Source of the DNA: Helicostylum pulchrum
Lineage: Eukaryota; Mucoromycota; Mucoromycetes; Mucorales; Mucoraceae
DNA: 64,000 nt
Assembly (NCBI GenBank): GCA_025677825.1
Contig: JAIXMO010000005.1
Span: 248,001 to 312,000 of the forward strand
Reading direction: 5' to 3'
Below are positions 11,135 through 22,473 of this stretch, one piece after another. Numbering within the stretch: position 1 is the stretch's first letter; the number at the start of each line of letters is the position of its first letter. The position numbers were made by a program, and so were the translations under genes. A model generated the notes under the pieces. That model ran no database searches, had not been told where the DNA came from, and worked only from the letters and a program-made list of their open reading frames with translations.

Positions 11135-14100
11135 ATGATAAAGCTGTTATTATGTGCAATAATAGCGTTACTATCAACCGCAGTCGATGCTTATTTCTAT
11201 GTGCCAAACTTTATGTCAAATCTACCATTTAAAGGCAGTATGGCTACAGCTACAAGAAACAATAGTTTAATCTTGTTTGGTGGTGAAAATGCTACCAACG
11301 CTTACACACAAGACTTGTATCAACTTACGCAAACACCCACTTCATTCAACTGGCAAATTCTTCAACAGAATAACCCACCCCCTGGCACCTTGTATGGTCA
11401 AGCAGTAGTAACTAGCAACAACAATAATATGTACCTCCTTGGTGGTATGACAAATACAACCGACAATCAGGTGTTTCCTTTACAGACATATCAATACTCG
11501 TTTGAATCAAACACTTGGACACCTTCTCCTTCCAACAATGTATCGATTACAAACGCAACAACAGTTCCTTGGAACAGAAAATTACACAGTGTAACCTACG
11601 ACAACAATAACAAGATTTATATTTATGCGGGCGCAGTAAATACAACTGCTGTATTTGACGACTTTTTTAGCCTTGATACTTCTACTCAACAGTATACTCG
11701 CTTACCTTCTCCTGGTGTAGCTCGTTTTGGTCATACTGCCTCATTTCTAAGGTAATATAAATATTTATACAAACATTATCAAACTAAAAAAAACCCTATT
11801 TTTTTCTTAATCTAGTAATGGTCAACTAGTTGTTATTGGTGGCGTAATTAAAGGCGTCCAAAATGGCCAACCTATTAGTTCTTTAGCTCCAATGACGAGT
11901 ATTCATGTATTTGATAGCTTATCGAATACGTGGGCTCCTATTAACGCTACAGGACCTGTTATACCTTCCTCAAGAACATCTCATGTGGCTGTCGTTAGTA
12001 AGTGTGTAGCATATAATGTCATCTTTTTATTATTTTTCAACTAAAAAAAAAAATTCCTATTATTAGCTTCGGATGATAGAATCATAGTTTTTGGTGGTAA
12101 GATTTTTAAAAATAATCCCCTTTTTAGATTAAATAAGGAAACTTCTGGGTTTTTAAATATTTTTAATAATTATAGGTGATAATGGTGCGTCTGAAAGAAG
12201 TAGAATGTATTTAAATGCTGTTGGTATTTTAGATACAAAGACTTGGACATGGTCTGTTCCACCCGTTACCGGTATCCCTCCGTCAAGACGTTCTTACGCT
12301 TCTGGTGGTATTTTAAGTGGGAAATATTTAACGGTTGCTTTTGGTAAGCTTTTGTTTATTATTATCACGTGTGTGTATTAACTTTATATTCTTCTTCTTC
12401 TCCCTTAAAGGTTCCGCACTTAATACATATTATAATGATATCAATGTATTAGATATCAGTACAAATCAATGGCTTCAAACATTTGCACCAGCCGATGAGA
12501 ATAGTAGTTCCGGTTTATCAGCGGGCATAATTGCTGGTGTAACCATTGCTAGTATTGTTCTTCTTGTCATCATCTTATTTCTACTCTGGAAATTCCAAGG
12601 TTACATTAGATGGTTCTTCAAACGCCTTCACCGTGATATTTGGAAACCACGGTACGTTACATTTTTTTTAAAAAAAAAGGAAAAAAAATCTATTATTAAC
12701 TTCTTTTTACGTGTATTTTTAGTACTGGTGAACCTGTTTGGGCAGAAACTACACGTATTATTTTTCAAGTCATCTTGTTATTCCTGTTTTCTGTCTTTCT
12801 TGCGTTTGTACTTCGCCAAGCTATTGAGAGTCCGAATGTTACCCAAATTATTGAAGAAGCTACAGCAGACGTTCAAGTGCCAGGTAATGTAGAGACGATG
12901 ATTATCTAATTATTACTATTATTAGATAATATTAACGTTTTATATAATTTAGATGTTCGTTTCTGTTTCGATGGTTATCCAATGTATCCACCTCTTGACC
13001 CTAGAGAACCAGCAGTTACTTGTCAAACAGATACTGGTTATTCTTGCACTCAATTTGTTCAACCATTAGATATGTCCGTCTTTACACCTACCTACGCTGA
13101 TAACTTGGGACAAGTCAACTGTTTCTTATTTAGAGCTCCTACAGATTTCGTTTTAACTGCTACATCAGGTGCAAACAATGGTTCGAGATTATTATTTTCC
13201 TTGTGGGGAGATCAAAGTATTGGTTATGGCCGTATACATACATCTGTTTATCCAAAGGAAATGGATCCCAACACTGTCATTTACAACATTACCGACAGCA
13301 TGCCAACATTAATGTCTGAAAGTCAAGTTTTAAACTGGCAAATAAACGAAAGAAACGATATTCAAGCTACCAACGTATTCGATGTGGAACCTTATACTTA
13401 TAACGCACTTGCTTATAATTTGGTCGAACATAGATACTTACAAGATGTTGGATGGAATTATGTGGGGTTCTTGCCTATTTTTAATTCTACACCTGAAGTA
13501 GATACTACTTTCCGTGGTGAATCTCCCAACCCAAACTATGTTGCGACACACTCTGATATTGGTGCGGTTGTTGTTTTCCCTCTTGCGTATGTCAATACAA
13601 TTGAACGTGAAGTCAAGATGTATACGCTTGTAAATGCGTTAGGTTTTGTCGGTGGTATCTTTGGTTTGTTGATTGCGGTGCAAGCATGGCTCTTTGGTTT
13701 CCGTCCTAGATCCCCCTGGGGTGTTGTGCACAGATGGAGTACGGGTGAACGAAAGCGTTCTTTGTTACGTGGACTTCAATCCAAATTTAAAATCACTGAA
13801 TCCGGTATACCGCTTGTGCACCCTGTCCATCATCGATTTAGTGTGACGGATTTTAATAACTTGGATTACGATGAACCAGAAACACAGCGTGTCAATCGTG
13901 TAGAAGAACGTATGCAAATGCTTGAAATGTTGTTCAAGGCTTACTATGTGGATGATGAAGTATTTAGATCGTTGGATGATGCTAATCGAGTGGGTGAATT
14001 GAGTCGTATGGCCAACATGGGTACTGCTGCTCGTCCCAATATGAATGATAGTGCTAGATTCGCTCCGCCTAGTTTTAGTGCTACTTCTCCAAGAACTGAG

Positions 14101-14298
14101 AAGATGGTAGATGATGAGTTTTCGTCAAGTAGTACGGAATCAAATATGTTGAAAAATAATTCTTCGCATCCTCATCATCATTTTGAAAGGCAAGATACAA
14201 ATCAAAGCTCGGCTTCTCAGATTCCTTTAACTCAAACGCAGTATCAAAGTGCTCCCAGTTATCAACCGCATACTAATGTTCAGATGCATGATTTATAA
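11135..14298 (+). CDS. Kelch-repeat type I membrane protein
   Basis: Seven exons (11135-11751, 11816-11997, 12067-12096, 12176-12343, 12411-12651, 12723-12883, 12953-14298) total 2745 nt, 914 aa, with phases matching at every junction. The protein begins with a signal peptide (MIKLLLCAIIALLSTAVDA). Kelch blades follow with paired glycines and a later Trp (ILFGGENA, YLLGGMTN, LVVIGGVI, IIVFGGDN). A transmembrane helix (IIAGVTIASIVLLVIILFLL) comes next and a second hydrophobic segment at ILLFLFSVFLAFVL. A Cys-containing extracellular-like domain follows, then another membrane segment (VNALGFVGGIFGLLIAVQAW) and a ~190-aa Ser/Gln-rich cytoplasmic tail. Many N-x-S/T sites lie in the Kelch part. 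This fits a cell-surface Kelch propeller protein; the partner is unknown. Exon 3 is only 30 nt. Confidence 0.88.
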
Positions 14299-15627
14299 AA
14301 AAAAAAAACATACATACAAAACAGCACTTTACTTATTTTACCAACATTCACATTTATATATTCTTCATTACACCTCTTTTTTTATACTATTATTTTGATA
14401 CAATACACATACTCGTCCTATTTTTAAAAATAAATATTGACAATAAAACCCTTAGCAATCTACTAAACAAGGCTTAAGTTGCATATGTCAATCTTTTTTT
14501 TAAAAAAACAAAACCTTAATAAATATCTATTTTTGTTTAAAGAATGAAACCCCCATATACAGTTAGTGCGTAATATTTAAAATAATGTTCAGATATAAGT
14601 CATGTTCATTCCATACAATGTTGGTCCTTTTTCTCTTTTTTTTTAAAAAAAATCACACTGAACCTAATTGCCTTATTCTAAAATAAACAAGTTTATTTTT
14701 GTCTTTCTCTCCTTTTGCGCTCTCCGGAAAGTCTCAATTTTGTTGAAAGCTTTGATAGCCCTACTAATGGGATTTTTACCAAAAAAAAAAACTTTAATGT
14801 CTTCGAGGAGATTGTCACAGCAGTAATGCCGGGGAACGCGCAGAGAAAATTTGTCTTTTGCTGATATTGTACCATTAGAGTTACACGGCATGAAATGTAT
14901 TTTAAGGGAGTGTCTATAAAAAGACTTGAATGTACTGACACTTTCTTCTGGTAACTATATAACCCATCGTGATATAAAACTTTAACCAAATAACTTTTTA
15001 ATTTTTTAAAAAAATAGATTGAAATATAGTTTGTTTTTTAATGATAAAAACCAAAAAAAAAAAAAAAAAGCTCAATTCCTTAGATAAAGAATACTCGTTA
15101 TACTTCTTTGTTTGCAAATTTTATATTTGATGACACTACAAGCAATTACATTTATATCAAAATCAAAGGCCAGTTTTTTTTTTTCCTTTTCTTTAAATTA
15201 CTTAATATAAAAACGGTCGAAAGGGGATTTGTCTTCATTAAACATATTGCTCACTAGAATGTATAAATTTGACAGCAATATCCTGGTAACTTTTATCTGT
15301 ACCCCAAATAACGGATCTTTTCGAAAATATATAAAATAAGCATAAAATAGAACTTTTTTTTTTCCTGCGATGAAATAAAAATATTTCTAATTTGCAGTGT
15401 GTGTAGTATAATGGGGTCGATGTAGGGTAACACTTTGAGGTTGGATTTATCGCGATAAAATATACCTACAAACATGTTCTTGACATCATTAAAACGCCTG
15501 AAACAAAGGCTTTCAAATCATTTACTTTATGTCTTTTGCTAATTAGTAACATCACGTTTTACGATTTTCGAAAAAACAAAATGTTTAATATATGTACTCT
15601 TTTTTGGTCCCAAAAATCATCAAAAAA
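14299..15627. other. AT-rich spacer
   Basis: No gene could be supported. The minus-strand ORFs of 60-98 codons here are Lys/Phe-rich and overlap A/T runs. Confidence 0.3.
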
Positions 15628-15700
15628 GCCTAGCTAGCTCAATCGGTAGAGCGTGAGACTCTTAATCTCAAGGTTGGGGGTTCGACCCCCCCGTTGGGCT
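15628..15700 (+). tRNA. tRNA-Lys (CTT), intronless
   Basis: The 73-nt cloverleaf begins GCCTAGC and ends with the pairing arm GTTGGGC plus discriminator T. The D arm is TAGCTCAATCGGTAGAGC. The anticodon stem-loop has CTT at 15661-15663. The T arm GGGGGTTCGACCCCC is a perfect 5-bp stem. It decodes AAG. Internal A and B boxes are present, and a T7 run at 15705-15711 serves as the Pol III terminator. Confidence 0.95.
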
Positions 15701-15704
15701 TTCA

Positions 15705-15711
15705 TTTTTTT
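15705..15711 (+). terminator. Pol III terminator of tRNA-Lys
   Basis: Seven consecutive T residues lie five bases after the tRNA 3' end, the expected Pol III stop signal. Confidence 0.8.
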
Positions 15712-15778
15712 ATTTTATATCGCGTGCAGTGCACGTAACGTTTTATCACGAATTATTTTAGTTTTCTTAAACTACACC

Positions 15779-15990
15779 GTTGTTAATCAATAGATGGTGT
15801 AAGAAAAGTGAGCACCAGTTCCTGTTTTATAAGTACAATGGAAAGTGGGATCCAAGGGAATTCAGGAACAAAATAAAATAAAAAGTAAAGATAAAATAAA
15901 AGAGCTTGATTTAAAGGTCTTTTATAAGTTAAGAGAAGTATAAGATTAAATTGTTTACAAAAAGTGAATTACATTTTTATTATTGAAAAG
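15779..15990 (+). repeat. Dispersed repeat B, copy 1, downstream of tRNA-Lys
   Basis: It contains GTGAGCACCAGTTCCTGTTT, then GTACAATGGAAAGT, AAGGGAATTCAG, a run of AAAATA units, and AGAGCTTGATTTAAAGGTC followed by AAATTGTTTACA. The same order recurs, diverged, at about 26985-27210 and 27910-28065, and as a 3' fragment at 41150-41235. The left end starts with TGTTAATCAATAGATGGTGT, and a near-identical 20-mer recurs at about 16294. An old LTR is a reasonable guess, but no internal region was found. Confidence 0.55.
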
Positions 15991-16849
15991 AAGGTAGTAT
16001 TTATATGTTTTTATGTTTTTAGTTTTTTGGTTATTATTTTGATAAGAGCTTCAGGCTCGATGATTTTATATTTTTTAGATCAAGTCTTCGACTTGATCCA
16101 CAATTATTTTCAAATTTGGTTCTTCGTGTAATACCGTTTTTTTTTTAGTGTCAGAGATATTTTAATAGATGAGACTTATAACAATAAATGTATAGTAGTA
16201 AAAAGGTGATGTTTTACTGAGTTTATATTCTAAAGTAATTTATATCTAATTTGAAGTAGTATACAGCTTATTCAATTTTAACTGTGACATTAGCATTGTT
16301 AATCAATAGATAGTGTTACGCGCTGTGTTTTTCATACTCATCAAACTCTTATTTACACTATTATTTTATTCAAATTATCTTTCCTGGTGCTGACACTTTA
16401 CTATTTCATATCTATTATTGTTCTCCTTTTTCATTATTATTACTATTGCTTGACATATTTTACACATGTTGGTACCGTTACTATTACTTTTACCTTTTAT
16501 ATCAGACTGCATATTATAATGAGGGACCTGTTACTATTTTACGCTTTTTACGATTTTTATTCTCTTTATATTACATATTACATGTAAAAATGTCAAATGT
16601 CAGATATTCTAGAATAAAAGACTGAAACATTTATTATTACACAACTTTTTATTATTTTTATTAATATTCTTCAACATTTCACGGATACTTCAAACTATAT
16701 TTCAAGGTCTCTTTGATATCTATCAAAGGACAAACTTACCGAACTTATTTAGTATAAATACCATTATATATTCTTACCCTAAATAAAACTATCCCACTCT
16801 TATCTTAACTTTGAACTTTTATAAAACTACTAAATATATAAAAAAAGTT
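15991..16849. other. AT-rich spacer
   Basis: No gene was seen. It contains a short hairpin near 16080-16100 (AGTCTTCGACTTGATC region) and the second TGTTAATCAATAGATAGTGT motif at about 16294-16313. Confidence 0.3.
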
Positions 16850-18460
16850 TTATTTAATTTATATAAAAGCGTCTAGTCTTCAAAAGTGTACAATCAAATC
16901 GATATTATTAAAAACAAAGGGGTAATAATCAAACTGGTAAAGAGATCGGATAGTAACATAAACCTTAAAAAGTAATTAAGATATAAAGACATCGAATTTA
17001 TACTCGAATGGAGCGCGTATCAGAAGTGAATCTTTAAAAATTTAACTAGGAAAAGTAATTAAATACAGAGGTTTGCTAGGTGATTAAATATTGAAAAGGG
17101 ATGCAGTATAAACCAAATAAAGTGAAAACAAAGATTTTTTTTAATCCCATGTATCGTAGCTAGCAGTTTATAAATGTATTGTTATATGGTATTCTAATAA
17201 ACAGCTCCAAATTATTTTATTTGGGAACAATAAAAGTTTTAACAGAATTTAACATAGTTTTAATGTTTGAGCTCTGGCAGAAAACGATACACATCAAATT
17301 TTTTTGTAAAATAACTTGGAAAAGCTCAAGCACTATTAAAAACGTTATAATACATTATTTTTCATCCATTATCGTCTTAAAAACGCGTCTTTTTAAGTAA
17401 AGGTTTAGAAGTGACTTTTTTTAAAAGTCACTTTTACAGTGATCGAAATAAGGTGTTTTCTTTGTATGATTAAACGTCAGGAAGTGATTATTTTTTCCAA
17501 ATTACTTAGTAAAAGTTACCCTTTCGGATGTTGATTTTAATACCAAAATTGAAAGCTGCATGTTGCTTTATATTTTACTCGATTTTTCTACTTTTTTTTT
17601 TCGGTCGGTCATTTTTGGCGTTTTTGATCATTTTGGAGGGTCAACCCCTTTTGGGTTTTTGTAGTTATTTTGTAATTACTCCAGATCTACCTTGCCTTTT
17701 TTATAAAAAAGTTAATAATAATAAAGTGCTATTTTAGGTGCATCTAATCCATCTAGAGTTATATTATTACAAAAAATGCTGACCGAGTGATCACCGTTTT
17801 AGACGTTTTTTTTTGCTCAAATTTGAGTTAAGCGGTCCTTAAATTAGCGAATTCTTTAAAGCGCATTTTCTCACCCGGTTTTTGATGAAGCACTTTTATT
17901 TATGAACATCTAATATATAGCTTTTAAATATCTACATTTGGTGCTATAACCAAACACGGTAGTAAACAGCTAAATTTTATGTAATCGCGAAGCTCTGAAA
18001 ATGGTTACACGACGTTACACTAAAAAAGTGTATTTTTTTACCAAAAAAAAAAAAACGTCTAAAACAGCGATTACTCTTTCAGTTTTTGCAATACAAGTAC
18101 AATTTAAAATTAATTAGAAGCGCCTAAACGAGTTCTATACCATACATGTTTTTTTACAAAGACAGACAAAATAGATTAGGAATAACGGCAAAATAACCGC
18201 AAAAATGCAAAAGGGGTTGGCCCCAAAAAACGAAAATTGAAAAAAAAAACCGAAAAAGTTCATTTTTAATTTTTTTTATCAAAGATATAGTTAAAACAAC
18301 TATTTCGTACTAAATAACCTGGACCCAAAAATCATTTCCTGTTTCTTTAAAAAATAAAAACCAATATTTATTATAACTGCTAATTTTAGCAGTATTTTCT
18401 TATGTGAACGATTATTTTAACTCAGGTATCTCAGTGAGCTTTTTTCTTTAGAAGTAATTA
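16850..18460 (+). repeat. Dispersed repeat R, copy 2, with foldback structure
   Basis: This is the fullest R copy. Its centre folds back on itself: the segment at about 17490-17815 is the imperfect inverse of about 18035-18330. GGGTCAACCCCTTTT near 17639 faces AAAAGGGGTTGGCCCC near 18207, and TTTTAGACGTTTTTTTT near 17798 faces AAAACGTCTAAAAC near 18050. A smaller perfect hairpin, AGTGACTTTT then AAAAGTCACT, sits near 17411-17433. The right end is 127 bp from the stop of a minus-strand F-box gene. No transposase was recognised, so a non-autonomous foldback or MITE-like element is the best fit. Confidence 0.85.
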
Positions 18461-18586
18461 TTCACTGCACGAAATAAGGGTGTATTTTCTTCCGCATTTC
18501 GGCTACCCTTAAATAGAGCCGCTACTGTATAAGTTAAGGAAAAGACAGTAGCAATTTTAAGAATGAATATATGCGGGATTGATTTA

Positions 18587-20554
18587 TTATACACGTAAAA
18601 TGGTTTGGATCAAATCTTTAGGATCCAACACGGATACAGGTCTAAACTGATCAGAAATTTTTCTATATAAATACAAGTTAACATACATTAAGCTATCAAA
18701 TAAAAGATTCACAGTTAAACAATCTTCTTCTTCTTTATACGCATCATTCAATGGTGTTACTACTAAATAATCCAAAGAAATACGATAGTAACTTTTACTC
18801 TCTTTGGTAGTCATTTTCAAAATAAAAAATGGCCTTGTCAATCCCAATTTACTCATTTGGACTCTTACAGGTGTCACATCCAAATGCAACCGTTCTAGTT
18901 TAGACTCTTGCATATCAATTGTAAACATATTTCCACTAAACCATCCACAATGAAACCACAGTGAAAGATACTTTAGCGATGGAAATACACTAGAGGCTAC
19001 GGGCAACATATCTTCCTCTATACAAAGCGCATTTCCTGCAGTAATTTCCAGATTACGAATACCGTGATGGGTAGTGGTAGTACCTCTTTTAAGGAAAGAA
19101 TTCTTTTTTGAGTAGTTTTTTGAAAGATGTACGTTTACTTTTTGTAAATTTTGGAATTGCTGAATTGTATCTTGAAATATTTTGGGCACAACATGAATCA
19201 GTACCCACATACCGAACGTGTCAAATGTCAGACTGGTAATATCATCTAATACATCGTTCATATGTCCCAGGTACTTTAAAGATCGATTTCTTAAACTACC
19301 TTCGTGTTGAATAAAATGTGTAAATGATGCTGTACGAACAAGCGTATTATGTTGGTTGATGTCAGATCCCATTTCAAACACAAAATTACGGATATTGCTA
19401 AACATGTTATTATAATCCAGACCTGTTTCAGGACTATTGTTGTTGACAACCAAGTGGACATGCCGATCTACTTTTCCTTGGTGCGAAGGTAATTTATGGT
19501 ATAGTTTTTGCAATATACTATTTACATACTCGTTTTCTTCATTATAATTTATTTGCACAGATGCAAAACTAAATATCCTTCTCGCACACAAGAAATCCAA
19601 GAAATCATGGCTAAATATATGTTTTTGTACTGGAATCCATTCTTCTACATTGGTACGATTGACACCGATAGTTACGTTTTCTAATCCAAGCATATGGTAT
19701 ATGATAAACTCTATTGTAAACGCACAAAAGCTTGCCATCGTAATTTTGAGTGAACTCAACGCTCTCAATTTCTTTTCAAATATATCTCTATCTCCTCCGC
19801 GCTGTATAAACCGATCCATGACACATCCAACATCTTCTCTAGTGACATAGACATCTAGGGCCTCTAGCTTTTGACAATGTTCAATAATCGGTAAGCAAGA
19901 CTCCAGATTACAAATTTCTCGAGATACCACCTTTATATTATTTAACTTTGGAAATGATGTCAAATAAGCTTTTAAGCCACCCATACTTTGGGTTACATCA
20001 TTATGCTCGTATAAAATAAGCTGCTTGATGCGTTGACGTAAACTGTAGTTTGTTTGTAAATAAATCTTTCGTTTATCGGGGTGAAGCCAGCCGGAATCCA
20101 CTCGAAATAACTTAAGATTAGCCCATTGACTCAACATGGCATCAATGACTTGTTGTTTTAAAAAGTACTCTAGTTCTATGCAGTTTCCAGATATTACAAG
20201 TTCGGTTACATTAGGGAAGTGGTTGATGATTGTTTGAATGGCATCTGATTCTAACAGTTTACGGGCTCGATCGGGAGGTGTGTAAGTACTGCCAATACGA
20301 ATTGTCTTGACCGATTCAAACGAGGCAGGTGTACCGTAAGATATAAGGCACGCAATAAACTGTTGTACATCATAACAACTGGCCAATACGATATGCTCTA
20401 AAAATGAACGTTGCGCTGGCAAATACCACCGCATACAAACCAATTGACACTCCCTTTGGCTGCAAGTAGGCAATTTATTAAATATAGTTTCCCATATTTC
20501 AGCTGGTATAGTGTCAATATTAGATAATTTGGTCATATATTTTTTTAGTAACAA
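18587..20554 (-). CDS. F-box / leucine-rich-repeat-like protein
   Basis: A single-exon ORF encodes 655 aa from ATG 20554, or 649 aa from a second ATG at 20536 (MTKLSNIDTIPAEIWETIF), which puts the F-box nearer the N-terminus as usual. The F-box is IPAEIWETIFNKLPTCSQRE, then CQLVCMRWYLPAQRSF. The rest resembles degenerate leucine-rich repeats (for example NVTELVISGNCIELE, KLEALDVYV, NLQKVNVHLS, KLERLHLDVTPV). F-box proteins join Skp1 in SCF ubiquitin ligases and present substrates through the LRR. The substrate is unknown. Such genes form large, rapidly changing families in Mucorales. Its 3' end abuts repeat R copy 2, paralleling the F-box gene at 58286. It has no introns. Confidence 0.85.
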   Translation of the reverse strand: MLLKKYMTKLSNIDTIPAEIWETIFNKLPTCSQRECQLVCMRWYLPAQRSFLEHIVLASCYDVQQFIACLISYGTPASFESVKTIRIGSTYTPPDRARKLLESDAIQTIINHFPNVTELVISGNCIELEYFLKQQVIDAMLSQWANLKLFRVDSGWLHPDKRKIYLQTNYSLRQRIKQLILYEHNDVTQSMGGLKAYLTSFPKLNNIKVVSREICNLESCLPIIEHCQKLEALDVYVTREDVGCVMDRFIQRGGDRDIFEKKLRALSSLKITMASFCAFTIEFIIYHMLGLENVTIGVNRTNVEEWIPVQKHIFSHDFLDFLCARRIFSFASVQINYNEENEYVNSILQKLYHKLPSHQGKVDRHVHLVVNNNSPETGLDYNNMFSNIRNFVFEMGSDINQHNTLVRTASFTHFIQHEGSLRNRSLKYLGHMNDVLDDITSLTFDTFGMWVLIHVVPKIFQDTIQQFQNLQKVNVHLSKNYSKKNSFLKRGTTTTHHGIRNLEITAGNALCIEEDMLPVASSVFPSLKYLSLWFHCGWFSGNMFTIDMQESKLERLHLDVTPVRVQMSKLGLTRPFFILKMTTKESKSYYRISLDYLVVTPLNDAYKEEEDCLTVNLLFDSLMYVNLYLYRKISDQFRPVSVLDPKDLIQTILRV

Positions 20555-21780
20555 AAAGAGAAGGAAATATGCTTACTGGTAAATCAAATCAAAGTTCTTT
20601 TTTTTTAGTGGGTCTTAGTGACTGTTGCAGCTTGTGCAAATTGGGGGTTCCCACTAATATAAATTATGTCAAAGTAGAGAAAATATACGAATTGCGCCTG
20701 CCAATACTAGATAGTACACTCTTTTTTAGTAGTCTCTTGTGTCTGTATAAACCGTTCTATCCAGAAACCCCAGTACGAAATAAATATAAAACTCTAAAAG
20801 ATATTTGAAAAGGAATATATCTTTTTTTTTCTAGTTAAAAAAATAGGACATGCTTCAAAATTGTTTTTAGCTGAATCTATTTGACACACAATCTCTCTGT
20901 CGATCGAAATAGGGTTTCTATATACATTCAAAAATAACTTGTACCAATTTTCGATCAGCGGAGACTTTTTTTTAAAAAAAAAATCATTCTTCTAGACGAA
21001 TCTATTCAGTTTTAGCTTAAGTACACTAGATGAAATGGTTATTGATTTTTCATAACAATGAAAGAGGCCACCGAATAAGTATAAATGCACACAATTCATT
21101 TATTCCCAGCAGAACAAGGGGGTTATGTTTGTTGTTTAAGATGGCCATCTCCGATGTTTAGAAAATTTAACTCCTTTGTTAAGTTTTGACTCCTCATTTC
21201 TTTTTTTCTACTGTTGTTGTTATTTATTTTTTTGCAGCACACACAAACAATAACTGTTACTCAAGAGTACCCGAGGGCTGCATTTTTCATTTGAACAAAG
21301 CGTCCAAAAATATGAATATTAACTATGCATTTCATTTAATGTCAAAAAAAAAGAAGAGTTTTTTTTTTACTTGACTTAACTTGGACGTACTCCGCAGATA
21401 AAATTACACGTATCTAAAAGATAAGCAAAAACAATAACAGAAAGCGATACATAACATAACTCTTTCTGTTTTAAATAAAAATAATTGTTATGATGAGTGT
21501 CATTTATTGAATAACATACTCAAATATGATAACCCCTTGTTTGTTCATATAACTCGTCATAATTTCAATTTGCATATCTCTTTTGACATGTATACCCCAA
21601 AACCCAGAACCATTGTTGCTGATGTCCAATCAATAATATGCACATATCAAAACGTAAGAATGTAGTTTTATATCTCAAGCAAACCTTTTTTTTTCTAAAA
21701 TGTTACTGTACAAGAAAAAACGTTTTCCTCGAGAAATATACGATATAACCATTTTTAGAAAAAACTTTTTTTTTTTACAA
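20555..21780. other. AT-rich spacer
   Basis: No supported gene. A 79-codon plus-strand ORF at 20569 has no recognisable features. The divergent space should hold the F-box gene promoter. Confidence 0.3.
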
Positions 21781-22473
21781 CTTTTTGCCAAAATGATGTC
21801 GCAAAAAGTTAAAGTGTCGTAAAAATAAATAAACATTGTACGCGAGTAAGCTATTTTCATGTTCTTCTCAGAAGAATATAATAAAAAAAAATATAGCCTC
21901 GAGAAAACTTGATAGCTTCAACTTCTATAAGACCAATTCTAGAAAACTAGCTCTACTCTTGCTCGTTGAAAAGCCACCCAAGTTTTTATTTTCTAGATCC
22001 AACCAAGTAATATGTAGTAAATTTAATGTCATTAGAAGTAGCCTTATTACTCGTATGCTTAGGATTCTATACGAATAGACGGACCCTTTTTTTTTTTTTG
22101 ATAAATGAAACTTTGATACGCAGTCAATCTGAAAAAAAACCAGTAATTTACTTATTTAAAAAATGTAGAATAAATATTTTAGTATTCACACCAGAGCACA
22201 AAGTATCGTATGTGCATGAAATACCGAAAAGAAGTAAAGTAGAAAAATAAAGAGAAGAAAAAGAGAGGGGAGTCTATAAAATAGTAACGATTAAAAAAAA
22301 AGGACACACTTCACAAACAGTGTCGCTTGTGAAGCCAACTTGGCATGCCTATTTTGTTTGAGTTAACTGTGTAAATAGACAGTGTGTATTAAAAACCGCA
22401 ACACTCTTGTGCAGCACTGTTTTTTAAAAAGCACGACACTTTAACTTTTTTTGCGACATCATTTTGGCAAAGG
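21781..22473. mobile_element. ~690-bp element with 38-40 bp terminal inverted repeats
   Basis: The left end (21781-21820) reads CTTTTTGCCAAAATGATGTC and GCAAAAAGTTAAAGTGTCGT. The right end (22433-22472) is its reverse complement apart from a 2-base difference in the A-run. The interior (~610 bp) has no long ORF; it has two weak ORFs of 74-80 codons and a perfect CTTCACAA/TTGTGAAG hairpin (22309-22334). This size and long near-perfect TIRs fit a non-autonomous DNA transposon. The outer flanks do not show an unambiguous target-site duplication, so the superfamily is not assigned. Confidence 0.7.

Noticed and set aside
20569..20808. 79-codon ORF divergent from the F-box gene
   Set aside because: No recognisable motif, low-complexity surroundings and no pyrimidine-tract promoter pattern.
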